NCBI GenBank assembly: GCA_019426215.1 | Contig: CM033402.1 | Coordinates: forward strand, 37,746,657 to 37,810,656 | Direction of reading: 5' to 3' | Origin: Buddleja alternifolia | Taxonomy: Eukaryota; Streptophyta; Magnoliopsida; Lamiales; Scrophulariaceae | DNA length: 64,000 nucleotides | Shown: positions 36,291 through 47,507 of the stretch, in pieces | How positions within the stretch are numbered: the first letter of the stretch is position 1 | Layout: the number at the start of each line of letters is the position of its first letter | Notes under the pieces: generated by a model | The model's input: the letters and a program-made list of their open reading frames with translations, nothing else | What the model was told of the DNA's origin: nothing | Database searches by the model: none | Position numbers and translations under genes: made by a program

Positions 36291-38177
36291 CAAATCCCGG
36301 TCTTTGATTTGTTCTTTGTATCTTCAAGCGATCCAATCGTCTCGCCTCTCGAGCTGCCTGGCAAGCTCTCTCTACATCGCCGGCTTGAGTTTTCTTCAGA
36401 TTCTCCAACTCTGAGGACATCTCCCTCCTCAGGACCCGCTCTTTAGCTAGATCCCCGGTCAGCGAAAGCACTTGTTTCTCCCATTCACTCAGTTTTTTAG
36501 ACGTTTCAAGAGAAGAAGTTGCTTTGGCCCGAATGTGTGACATCATGACACTCCCTAACAAGCTTGCCTACACGCGAAAGAAAAAACAATGCATATAAAG
36601 ATATATAGTAAAAGGAGAAATTCCAAAAATCGAGGATCCCTAAGTACCAAAGGTCTAACCTGAAGAATGGAGGAGGAGAAATCCTTAAGCAGAGACATGT
36701 CGGATAAATCGCTCATGTAACGAAGATCCCTAAGAGAGGTCATACTCATCAAGTGATCAAATGACACCTTCTTGGAGGATGCTGAAAGCAGTGAAGGGGG
36801 TGATGCTCGATCCCGAGCATGCTTCGGTCCAGCTGAATTCTCACGATCAGGAAGCCCCCGAGCCCGCTTGGAAGAAAGGGGGGTAGCCTCAGAGGGGGGC
36901 TGAAAGGAATGCTCTGGAGCTAGTTGCGAGGCGGCCGACCGTGAGGGCGGTGGAGTTGTCCTGTCAGCTGTCTTGCGAGGTTTGTCGTCAGTTTCATTTT
37001 TCCTCTTGCCCTTGGATTTGTCTACAGCCATCTCCTTGGAGGATGAAGAGGGAATAACCACCGGTGTCTCAAATTCTTTCCAGCAGTGGATAATTTTTCA
37101 CCCGAGGTCTTCTTGGCATCAGACTTCTGTGCTGAACCCTTGAGAAGTGTCCTGAACATGATGGAATCTATAAAACAATAAAGTGGGCAGCCATTATGAT
37201 TAAATATACCATGGAGACAGCTAAAGAATACACCAACATTCATCATACAATCATGAGCATAGTAAGGACAACATTATGAGAAAAGATGGATAGTCGAAAT
37301 ATACCGAGGTCACCCGAAAGCGGCACCAGCTTAGGGCTTAGGCCAAAGTGGCTTAGCAAATCATCAGAAACCAGTTGGCGAATGTCATACACCTTCTTAT
37401 TCAAGATACCTAAAATGCGCCTATGCTCAGGGGACCTATCCCTTATCAAAATTTTTGGTGTACCGGGTTATCATCTATCCATCTACGAGGAAAATCCCAT
37501 GAGTTTGGGGACGAGATGAAAAAATAATTCCTCCTCCACTCCCCATGGGTTTTAAAATTATGTCTCAAGAACTTGACACCAAATCGTGAGGTGAAGTAAA
37601 ATAGCCCTTTTTCTAACTTCTTGAGTTGGAAAAAAGAGTAAAAACTTGGGGCTGATGGAGTTTCCCCACAATAAGAGGAAACTATAACAAAGGAGGACAT
37701 GAGGCTTATGGAGTTCGGCGATAATTCGCACAAAGGCACCCCGTATAGCCTCGATATCTCCTCAAATAGGCTGGGGATGGGAAAGCGCAAGCCAGCCTCT
37801 ACTTGGGCAACAAAGAAACACATATACCCCTCGGGAGGAGCATGGGGGCGATCTCTAGAATTTGGAACTAGTACGTTGAACGAAGGAGGTAGGCATAAAT
37901 ATTTTGTTAACCTACCAGCGTCTAAATTATTAAAAAAGGATATGTACACCTTATAGTATGGGTCCCCGGTGGCTAATTGTTTCTTTTCAACTCTTGTTAA
38001 AGGTGGAATGTTGTCGGGGTCAGTGTCGGTGTCAGAACCCAGGTCATGAAGCTAGCCTAATTCGGTCACCTCGGGCGGCGGACTGCTCGGCTGGAAGGTA
38101 CCTTCGGCATGCTCGAGGATTGGGGGATTAGGCAAGGAGAAAGCTAGTTCAGTCAACTCGACCGAGGAGCAAGACAT
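36290..38177 (-). pseudogene. Antisense extra ORF of a gypsy-type element (Transposase_28-like)
   Basis: The minus-strand start at 38177 opens a frame with an acidic, Pro-rich N-terminus. It then shows a domain resembling the 'putative gypsy type transposon' family (Pfam Transposase_28): EAGLRFPIPSLF, LYGVPL..L.PNS, and a GEWRRNYFF motif at about 37530-37950. A plausible intron (GT at 37304, AG at 37168), a basic Ser/Pro-rich exon (37167-36660), a second intron (36659-36568) and a coiled-coil exon (36567-36290) follow. A TAG stop near 38053 and two frameshifts (near 37447 and 37085) break it. The family is known from plant retroelements; its function is unknown. The right-hand PPT and LTR at 44.4 kb suggest an antisense ORF of a Tat-type gypsy element (inference). 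Confidence 0.6.
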
Positions 38178-38958
38178 CGTTCTCACACTCAAAACGGTAA
38201 AAATACGCTACACAGGTAAAACAAGAAGGAAAAAGGAGAGAAGGAAAAATCAAAGGTCGAAAGTATCCATTTAATGGCGAATATGCAAATCATAAAGTAC
38301 ATATATATTCTTTTTATGTATGCATGCGTGTGTAATTATATATGCATATATCCATGCAAGCATATCAAAGGTCAACTAGTTGTTAACACATTGCTAATTA
38401 AGCAAATCATAAAAGTTTATGCTAACCTGTGTATGTATACACGCATGCATCTATATATATGTGTGTGTACACCCATGCAAGTACATCAAAAATCAAATTA
38501 GTATATTCTAGTGAATTAGAGTATTAAAATTACGGATATATGTAGTAAGAAAAGTTATTAAAAATCTATATGAGTAATTTAATTTTAAATGATGAAGTAG
38601 TTGAATTTATCATACATTAATATAATATGTTGTCAATTGTGCAAAGTCATGGAAATTCGTATATATAGTGTATAAACATGCGTATCTATATCTATGTGTA
38701 TATAACGGCTTGCAGAAATTTATGCGGATATATGTATATATACGTGCATGCATGTGTGTGTATATATATATATACATATGTATGTGTACACAGGTATTGA
38801 AAAGAGAAAAAAAAAGATTTGCAAGTTGTTACCTTGGTCTCTGCGCGAAGGGAAAGCAAGGAAAAAGAATGTCCCGACGATGCTACGATCGCGATGCCAA
38901 AGAAAAAAAAATATGAGAGGCGGAGGTTCTATGGCAATTAATTTTCGAGAGTTGTATG
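38178..38958. other. Low-complexity region upstream of the Ale-like insertion
   Basis: Repeated variants of a TATATGCATGCATGTGTG-type sequence occur around 38274-38360, 38401-38490 and 38660-38792. A perfect 65-bp purine-pyrimidine alternation lies at 38728-38792. No gene; the short frames here reflect the simple repeats. Confidence 0.7.
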
Positions 38959-39118
38959 TGTTAAAATATGAATATTTCCTAGTTATTTGTTTGTATTAGG
39001 TTTCCTTGTATATTTTGCTTTATTGGCCAAATTAGGGTTTTTATTGTATTCTCTCTTGTAACTATAAATATATTGAGTAGCAATACAATTTTCCCTACGG
39101 GGTTTTACCACTCTAACA
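38959..39118 (+). repeat. 5' LTR of the young Ale-like element
   Basis: 160 bp, from TGTTAAAATATG to CCACTCTAACA, containing AACTATAAATATATTG as a probable TATA region. Confidence 0.92.
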
Positions 39119-39130
39119 TGGTATCAGCCT
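39119..39130 (+). other. Primer-binding site of the young Ale-like element
   Basis: TGGTATCAGCCT immediately follows the LTR and is complementary to initiator methionine tRNA. Confidence 0.88.
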
Positions 39131-39355
39131 AACCACGGATTCCCACTCCCGTCGATCCGTTCACTCTTCCGCTCCCTCAAGCCGTCTTCCCCGCGACGCG
39201 AAATTCCCTCACATAAATTGCCTCCACTGCCATTGCAATTTTTCTCTGTTGGCACATACATTGCCTCCACTGCCGTTGCAATTTTTTATTGGTAAGTTTC
39301 TGTTGGCTTATTCTTCTTTACTTCTTTCTTTGTCTTATTGTTGTTTATTGTAATC

Positions 39356-42300
39356 ATGGCAAACCCCACTGATCTTACTAAACCAACCGAACCAGCCCAT
39401 CCTCTACCCTCTCCTACACATCCGGCTTACTCCGTCAACACGGTCTTTCATCTTTTTAACTTTAAATTATGTGAAGAAGATCCTCGTTTTAAACTTTGGA
39501 AAACGATTTTTTCGGACATATGTCGTAGTTACCGTGTTCTTAGTCACATCAATGGGTCCTCTTTACACAAAGATGATAATGATGAAGATTGGTTTTCCCT
39601 TGATTCTAAAATTAAAACATGGATGTATAATTCTGTCGAAGCCAGTGTTAGCGCCGATGGTTTTACGGCTAAGCGAATCTGGGACAATCTAGAAGCTTTT
39701 TTTAATAATAATAAACCCTCTCGTTCTCTTGCTTTACAAGAACGTTTTCATAATTTCAAAAAAGGAGGGTTATCAATTTCTGATTTTTGTCGAGACATGA
39801 AAAGACTCGCTGACAACCTCAACGATGTCGACTCCCCCATATCTGACCAAGAGCTTGTCCTCCAAATTCTTAATAATTTACCCGACTCATACACTAGCAT
39901 TATTGATGTCATCACTCACAAATCTCCTTTTCCCTCGTTTGCTCAAGCTCGCAATATGTTAATTTTACATGAAAATCGTGAATCCATTAATCCCACCCCT
40001 ACCTCCACTGACTCCTCTATTGCCCTTTTTTCTCAACACCCTACCCGCCATGATCACGGTAAATTCAAAGGCAAAGGTCGAGGTAAGAATTATGGTCGCG
40101 GTAAATTTAGCAACGATCCACGTCCATCTCAGCAAGGTTTTCAGAATCCAGGCCCATCGAATTTTTGGGCTTACCCCACTGCTCTAGGTTTTCAGCGTCC
40201 ACATCATCCGTCTATGGGCCTCTATCCGCCACTAGGCCCAGCTCAGCAACATTTCGCCTGCCTAGTCCAGCAGCACACCCTTTATGCTGGATCGCCGAAC
40301 TGGGCTCCCGTAGCCCCTTCATCCGCGGCCCATTCCAGTATTCTTGGCCCAGCTCCTTATCCGCCCATCTACATAAACGGTCCACCTGATTCTTTTTCTT
40401 CTTCGGACTCCACTGGACAGCCCACCATCACTTATCACCAGTCATATGGGGCTTCACCTCAACAGCCCACTTTCAGTTTTCCACATGGTCCTCCTGCACA
40501 GGCCCAGCTCGCACATAATCCACATGTCCAGCATAATACTCCACAGCCCACTGACCTTGCTTCACTTTTTTCTACCATGACTGTCCAACAACCCGATGAT
40601 GGGTGGTACATGGACTCGGGAGCCTCGGCTCATACTACGTCTTCAAAAGGTATACTTTCTTCTCTATACCCTTGTGAATTATCGAAATCTATTATCGTTG
40701 GCAATGGTGCTATTGTTCCCGTCTCACATATTGGACATTCTTGTATTTCTACCCCTCTCTCGTCTCTTGAATTAAATAATATTCTTGTCTCCCCTCATAT
40801 TTTTAAAAATCTTATTTCCGTCCGTCAACTTACTCGTGATAACCAATGTTCCATTGAATTTGATCCTTTCGGTTTTTCTTTGAAGGACCTTAAATCTGGG
40901 ACTCTTCTCCACCGCAGTGACAGCAATGGTGATCTCTATCCATTCCATTCCTCTCGTACTCCATCGTCTTCATCCGCCGTTAGCTTTGCTGCCACCGTCT
41001 CCCCTCATATATGGCACCGTCGTCTTGGGCATCCAGGAAAATCTGTTTTTAGTTTTTTAAATTCTCGAAAATTTATTAAGTCGTCTAGTCTGTTTAGCTC
41101 TTTATGTCATGCTTGTTAGTTAGGTAAACATCGTCGTTTTCCGTTTAGTAGTTCTATTTCTAAAACTTCTCGTATTTTTGATATTATTCATTCTGATCTG
41201 TGGACTTCCCCTATTGTGAGTATGAATGGATTTAAATATTATGTTCTTTTTCTCGATGATTTTTCTCATTTTTTATGGATCTTTCCAATTCGCAATAAAT
41301 CAGCAGTTTTTAACATTTTCACTACTTTTTATACTTATGTTAAAAATCAATTTAATACGGATATAAAAGCCTTTCAATGTGATCATGATCGTGAATTTGA
41401 CAATGCTCATTTTCATAATTTCTTTAAAAATCGTGGCATAAATTTTTATTTTTCTTGTCCTTATACCTCGCAACAAAATGGCAAAGCGGAACGTACTATT
41501 CAGTCTATTAACAATATTGTTCGTTCTCTCTTTTTCCAAGCTCACTTACCCTCATCTTTTTGGGTAGAAGCTTTATACATGTCCACTCATCTTCTCAAAC
41601 TTCTTCCCACTACTTCTCTCTCTTTTCGTACTCCTTTCGAGCTTCTTTATAATACTTTTCCCACCTATGACCACTTACGTGTTTTCGGGTGTCTCTGTTA
41701 TCCTAATCTAACTGCTACTACGCCACACAAGCTCTCTCCTCGTTCCACCCCTTATCTTTTTCTTGGCTATCCCTCAAACCATCGTGGCTATCGTTGCCTC
41801 GATCTTTCTACTAACAAAATAATAATCTCCCGTCATGTAACTTTTGACGAAGATGTCTTTCCCTATCCCTCGTTCCATACACCTTCTCACTCCGAAGATT
41901 ATCATTTTTTGACTATTGATGCTAATCCGCCGCCTCTTCGTCCCGGCTCCATTCTTCCTAATCCCACCGTAGCAACATCTCCACCGCCTTTAGCGACCCC
42001 GCCAACCCCGACGTCTTCCCCTCTTGCCTCTACTCCTCCTTCTCCCATCGCACCCTCCGGCCATCATATGACCACTCGGTCCAAGGATGGGATCTTTCGC
42101 CCTCGATAGTTTCTTAACCTCTCTGCTCTTTATGATCTTTCTCCCATTCCCTATTCCCATACACAAGCCATTTGTGACCCCAATTGGAAGGGCGCAATGC
42201 ATGATGAGTTATCCGCCCTCCATGCAAACAATACATGGGAACTTGTGCCCCCTCCTCCTCATGTCAATCTCGTAGGTTCTAAGTGGATTTTTCGACATAA

Positions 42301-43693
42301 ATTTCGCTCTGACGGTACTCTTGAGCGTTACAAAGCCCGTCTCGTTGCTCAAGGTTTTTCACAACAGCCTGGTTTCGATTATGATGAAACTTTTAGTCCT
42401 ATTGTCAAACCCCCAACTATCTGCACAGTCCTTAGTCTTGCCATCTCTCGTTCTTGGCCCCTTCATCAACTCGATGTCAAAAATGCCTTTTTACATGGTC
42501 ATCTCTCCGAAGTCGTCTTTATGAAACAACCACCTAGTTTTGTCAATCCTCAATTTCCTAATCATGTCTGTCGTCTCAAGAAGGCCCTTTATGGTCTTAA
42601 ACAAGCTCCTCAAGCTTGGTACCAGCGTTTTGCATCCTTCCTTACGTCTCTCAGTTTTCAAGGCAGTAAAGCCGACACTTCTCTTTTTATTCTCCGTCAC
42701 GGCACTCACACTGCATATCTCCTGCTTTATGTTGACGACATTGTTCTCACGGCTTCCTCGTCTTCCTCATTATCATCTCTCATGCATTCTCTCTCTTCTG
42801 AATTTGCTATGACTGATCTTGGTCCCCTTCACTATTTTCTAGGTATTTCTGTTACCCGATCTCTCTCTGGTCTCTTTCTTTCTCAGTCCAAATTTGCTAC
42901 TGAGATCCTTCACCACGCGGCCATGACAAACTGTAATCCTAGTGCTACTCCTGTTGATACTAAAGCCAAAATTCCCTCGTCCGGTCCCTCTGTCTCTGAT
43001 CCCACTCTCTATCGCAGTTTAGCCGGTGCTTTGCAATATCTTACCATTACTCGTCCTGATATCTCTTATGTTGTGCAACAAATTTGTTTGTATATGCATG
43101 ATCCTCATGAATCCCATTTCCACGCTCTTAAACGCATCCTTCGTTACCTCAAAGGTTCTCTTTCTCTTGGTCTCTCTCTTCGTCCCTCTAGTACCGATCG
43201 TCTCATTGCTTACTCTGACGTGGATTGGGCGGGTTGTCCCGATACGCGCCGTTCCACATCCAGTTATTGTGTATTTCTTGGTGATAATCTCATTTCTTGG
43301 TCTTCTAAGCATCAGCCTGTCGTTTCTCGCTCTAGTGTTGAAGCTGAATATCGTGGTGTTGCAAATGCGGTTGCCGAGGCTTCCTGGCTTCGCAATCTTC
43401 TTTTTGAATTACATTGTACTCTTTCTTTTGCCACTGTCATCTACTGTGACAATATAAGTTCTATCTATCTTTCTTCCAATCCCATACAGTACCAGCGGAC
43501 CAAACATGTAGAAATTGATATTCACTTTGTACGAGAAAAAGTTGCTTTGGGACACGTACGTGTTCTTCATGTACCATCTGCGCATCAGTTCGCGGACATT
43601 TTTACTAAAGGCTTACCGTCTCAATTATTTTTTGCTTTTCGATCCAGTCTGTGCATTCGGGATCCTCCCACTTCGACTGCGGGGGAGTGTTAA
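39356..43693 (+). pseudogene. Ale-like gag-pol, one frame with two TAG stops
   Basis: A single reading frame runs from the gag start to the 3' LTR and is interrupted only by TAG at 41117-41119 and 42107-42109. The likely start is the Met at 39356; an upstream in-frame Met is at 39338. Visible parts: gag at about 39440-40030; a Gly/Arg-rich then Pro-rich region; protease WYMDSGASAH near 40605-40635; HHCC with WHRRLGHP near 41013 and CHAC just before the first stop; integrase core with QCDHDREFDN and NGKAER (41370-41500); reverse transcriptase with LLLYVDDIV near 42725; and RNase H. It ends GEC plus stop inside the LTR. Everything except the two stops looks intact. Both stops can be explained by one C-to-T change each. 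Confidence 0.9.
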
Positions 43694-43829
43694 AATATGA
43701 ATATTTCCTAGTTATTTGTTTGTATTAGGTTTCCTTGTATATTTTGCCTTATTGGCCAAGTTAGGGTTTTTATTGTATTCTCTCTTGTAACTATAAATAT
43801 ATTGAGTAGCAATACAATTTTCCCTACGG
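43688..43829 (+). repeat. Truncated 3' LTR of the young Ale-like element
   Basis: 142 bp match the 5' LTR with two differences, then the sequence switches at CCCTACGGG into another element. The purine tract GCGGGGGAG precedes it. Confidence 0.88.
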
Positions 43830-44106
43830 GTTGGTTGTGGTTCTACTCAGCATTCTCTACACCAAAGGACTCCCGTCCCAGCTCTTCTTGATTTTGGGGT
43901 CTAGTCTCAGCGTTCGAGAGCCTCCCGTTTCGACTGCAGGGGAGTGTTAAATATATTAAATATCTTTGTATAGATTTAGGATATCTTTGTATCTTTTCCA
44001 TGTTTATCTTTTACCTTATTTATAGCTTAGGGTTTCTTGTCTCTTGTATCTATATATACGTTATTCAGCAATAAAAGTTTCCCAACGGGGTTTTACCACT
44101 CTAACA
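43830..44106 (+). mobile_element. 3' end fragment of a second Ale-like element
   Basis: It encodes the RNase H tail (YTKGLPSQLF, then STAGEC and stop) up to 43950. Its own LTR follows at 43945-44106 (162 bp, TGTTAAATA...CTCTAACA). This LTR is different in sequence from the one at 43688 except at its last about 25 bases. No 5' part is present, so this is a joined fragment, not a nested host. Confidence 0.85.
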
Positions 44107-44422
44107 TGAAGGGGGAGAAGAAGAAGAAGAAGATGATAGGGATCTCCTACCTTGAAAAGAGTTACGAGTAGGAGGAGTCTAAACAAGTCCATCTAGATTC
44201 CTAAGGAAGGTAGGAGTCCTCAAATCAACCAAGAAAAAAAAAGGGGAAGGGAAAAAGGAAAATGAGAGGGGTGTTAATTTTCACCTCCACTGCTGCTGAC
44301 TCCAAACTGAGCCGCCGGCTCGGCCCTCCTGGTGACCGGCTCATTGAGCCGAGTCGCAAAAAAAAAAAAAATTACTCTCAAGGCCTTGGCTCATTGCAAG
44401 ACCTCAAGAGTAGGGGGACTTA
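44107..44422 (+). other. 3' internal region of a gypsy-type element with polypurine tract
   Basis: A/G-rich sequence including AGAAGAAGAAGAAGAAGA at 44117, with no gene. It ends with the purine tract AGAGTAGGGGGA just before the LTR at 44423. Confidence 0.5.
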
Positions 44423-45131
44423 TGATACACCCGTAAATAATTATGACGTGATATTGGGCTTTACCAAAAGATGGGCTCACCAAAAGAATGATATAGCAGG
44501 CTAAAGGCAAAGAGGAGGCCCAAGTAGATACGTATGCTCAGGGGGCCTCGGGGGAAAGGCTTGAGGGAAGCCTAGAGGTCAAAAGAATGGCTATATGAAA
44601 TGATGAGGAGCATGGATCGAGAGGGATAGCTCGAAGGACCAATGGAGAGCATGGATGAAGAAGGGTAGCTTGGAGGTCTCACAAAGGGCACGGGCTAAGA
44701 AGGATAGCTATAGAAGAGATAAGATTGGATGAGGATTAAATCGTATCCAATCCCAACCTATATCCCTCAAAAGAGGGAAAATAATTCAACATTCCCCCAA
44801 ATAAGGGAAAAATCGCCCAACTCCAACCAAAAAGGGGGGGAAATTCGGCCATTGTGGCCTATATATATTAGAAAATTTATCCATTGTAAGGTGAGATTGA
44901 GAATTAAGAGAAAAAAGTGTAATATCCTTGTGTTCTTCACTTTCTCTCAAGAGAAAGTCAAAAAGGCAATAAAAGAAGATTTGAATGTTCCTTCTATTGT
45001 TTTACAATAAAAGTTTTACATTTATTTTTAGAAAATTATTCGTCTTCTAAAAATTAGATTTCCCTATTTCATACAATTAAAATCCCATTTCAATTAGTAT
45101 GATTTTCTTGGTGTTAAAACGAACCGCATCA
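44423..45131 (+). repeat. 3' LTR of a gypsy-type (Tat-like) element
   Basis: It starts TGATACACCC after a polypurine tract and ends CCGCATCA, about 709 bp. It holds a TATA-like CTATATATATTAG near 44861. No primer-binding site follows, which fits a 3' LTR. The Tat-like assignment rests on the antisense ORF to the left and the TGATAC start, and is tentative. Confidence 0.5.
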
Positions 45132-45496
45132 TAAATGAAGTGGAGTATGGTAGGATACTCTTTAAATAGGAGATCACCTATGTAAGTGTGAGGTGTAGGC
45201 CGCCTCAACATTGAGTAAAATGTAAATACTTATGAATCCAAGAAGGGGTGCCACGGCCAAAATGGACCCAATAGTGAGAACTGAAGCTACTGAGAATTTA
45301 TCATGTGAATATCATTATCTGGTTTTACACGAACGGCTGACCAATGCAAGACATCATGTTCATTAGGTAACCTAGTAAATCCGATGATATCTTACTAAGA
45401 AAGGTTCAAAGTGAAAAGCTACATCTTCTGATGTGATAAATTTTCGTCTAAACTCTTGAGATTATGCATTGCATTACTTTCATTCGTGTGGGGGAT
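45132..45496 (+). other. 3' internal remnant of a copia element
   Basis: About 365 bp without a coding frame, ending in the purine tract GTGTGGGGGAT next to the LTR at 45497. The gag-pol part is missing. Confidence 0.5.
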
Positions 45497-47185
45497 TGTT
45501 GGATATTTGATATATGAAAAGTGTGTTGGACACGACTTTTGCATAAGAAATTCGAACACCGTAAGTATCCGGGATACGAAATATTATTGGATAATATTAA
45601 TATACGTTCTGAGTAGATGAGTTTAGCATTTCGAATTTCTCAAATCAGATTTAAAATGAATGAGAAATTCAGTGTTAAAGTGGGGTGTTTGAAGTGAATT
45701 ATCCCACTTAAGAATAGGATCAAAGTTTTAATTGGTTTATATACAATTAACTTGAGGTAAAGGATTGGCCCTTTGAGTCATCTCATCTTTGTCAGTTTTG
45801 TGAGATGGTCTGGTTCACCACGCGCGCGCGCGCACCTCAGCTGTCCGTCTGTCCGCCCGGACCGGACTCTGGCTCGGGTCCGAGTCGTGGGCTTGCAAGT
45901 TAATTAATTTTTTGGACAAAATTAATTCCACAAAGATTGATCCATTGAAATTTTCTTATCCAACAGTTGGGAAAATCTGATCCGTTAAATTGAGGTTGAA
46001 CAAACGCTGGCCACGTGTGTTCATTTTTGAATTGGCCTTCTAGAAGACCTCACGTCCGAACGTGAAGATGCTCACGTTCGAACCTTGGGTTTATAACGTT
46101 CTGAACCTTTCTAGAAGAAATATCTGAAACGCCAGGAACGTTTCAGCTACATTAACAGTTGAAGGTATTAACATAATATTGTTTTTTAATTTTTTATATC
46201 TAATTATTATTAATATTTATTAGTATTTATAAATTATATCAAAAAAAATGCTCTCAATCATTCTACGCTTCAACAACAAACCCTCAATTATTATATATCT
46301 AATTTTTTTGAACTTTGTACTTGTTGAGTCATTTTGAATTTTTTTTTTGCATTTAAGTATCAAATGACTTGTAGTGGATTTGTTTACGTTAAATCATCAA
46401 TTCGATGTTTTACCTCACGTTTGAATGTTGGGATGCTCACGTGAGCGGCAGTTTCAGACTGCTAATTTAATTTTCGTATTTAATTGGTCGGATCTCTTAG
46501 CCTATAAATAGGCCTCCTCCAGCAGATGGAAAAACACACCAAAAAGCATCAGCTATTCTCTAATTCTCATATTTTCTCTCTCAAGAGTTCTAAGTAGCCT
46601 AAGTTTGTTCAGTTCTAAATTTGAAGTGGTTTCGAATTTAGAAAGCATATCGTTGTATCTTGGGACGCTTATTGCAAGTAACCCGTACCCAAGGACGGAG
46701 TCAGAAATTTTACTGAGAGGGGCGAGATTGTTGTGATATAACTATATACTTTTTTTTTTGGTAGATAGACGAAGGATTCAAGGGGGGTGCGGTATATTTA
46801 TGTGGGGTAATATAATAAAGAATTAGGTTCAATTACAACTTTTGACATACTTTATACTCTTATATCTCTTTCGTTATAGCCAGGATATTGGATTTTTTTT
46901 GGGGGGGGGGGGGGGGGGGACCCAAAGAAAAGGGAGAAAACGTGATATTTTTTTATTTTGAGGGGGGGTGAAATTCAAATATCAAAAATTTTACAAGGTA
47001 AAAATAATAATTTTTCGAAATTGAGGGGGGGCGAGCGCACCCTCCAGCGCCCCCCGGCTCCATCCCTGCCCGTACCACCTAGGCGGGGCAATTTAGCTTT
47101 AAGGATAAAGAGTTCTCTCTCGCCTCGATATAATATTTCTCCATTATTAACGTTTTTTGATACGTTAGTGAAGTTTTGTCCAACA
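45497..47185 (+). repeat. LTR of a truncated copia element, with a MITE inserted
   Basis: It starts TGTTGGATATTTG after a purine tract and ends GTCCAACA, so the termini TGTTGG/CCAACA mirror each other. The TATA box TATAAATA is at 46503-46510. Without the MITE (46690-47068 and one target copy) it is about 1.3 kb. Confidence 0.7.
46690..47068. mobile_element. hAT-type MITE
   Basis: 379 bp, from CAAGGACGGAGTCAG to GGCTCCATCCCTG, an imperfect terminal inverted repeat. It is flanked by a perfect 8-bp duplication CCCGTACC (46682-46689 and 47069-47076). It contains a G run of about 19-20 bases near 46900. No gene. Confidence 0.9.
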
Positions 47186-47507
47186 GACTTTGTCATTAGT
47201 TTTTATATCTCCATTAACACTATAGTGTAATAGAATGTTTCGTGAAATTGTAAAATGGCAATTACAAGCATACATGTTGAATTTCAAACTCATAACCTTG
47301 CACAATCACTTCTACTCATCCCCACTTTTTGCCATTTACTTATGATTAAATTCTTCAAAAATAATCAATCAGCAAATAGGAAAAACAACCAAATATATAT
47401 ACTCGTATTACATCTTCGCTAATCAACATAAACAATTTGTGAAACAGAGATAAAAGTCATGCGTAGACTAACTGCAATTCTTCATCTATTGCTCATTAAC
47501 TAATCAC
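47186..47507 (-). other. Downstream region of the ALKBH6-like gene
   Basis: AT-rich sequence following the stop codon, probably including the 3' UTR. No other feature was recognised. Confidence 0.5.

Larger units (their letters stand above)
38959..43829 (+). mobile_element. Young Ale-like Ty1/copia element, 3' LTR truncated
   Basis: The 5' LTR is 38959-39118 and the primer-binding site TGGTATCAGCCT is 39119-39130. Gag-pol is 39356-43693, and the 3' LTR is 43688-43829, cut off about 18 bp before its end. The two LTRs differ at two positions in about 142 compared bases. The expected 5-bp target duplication (GTATG before 38959) is not found at the right, consistent with a rearranged 3' end that runs into a second Ale-like fragment. 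Confidence 0.9.
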
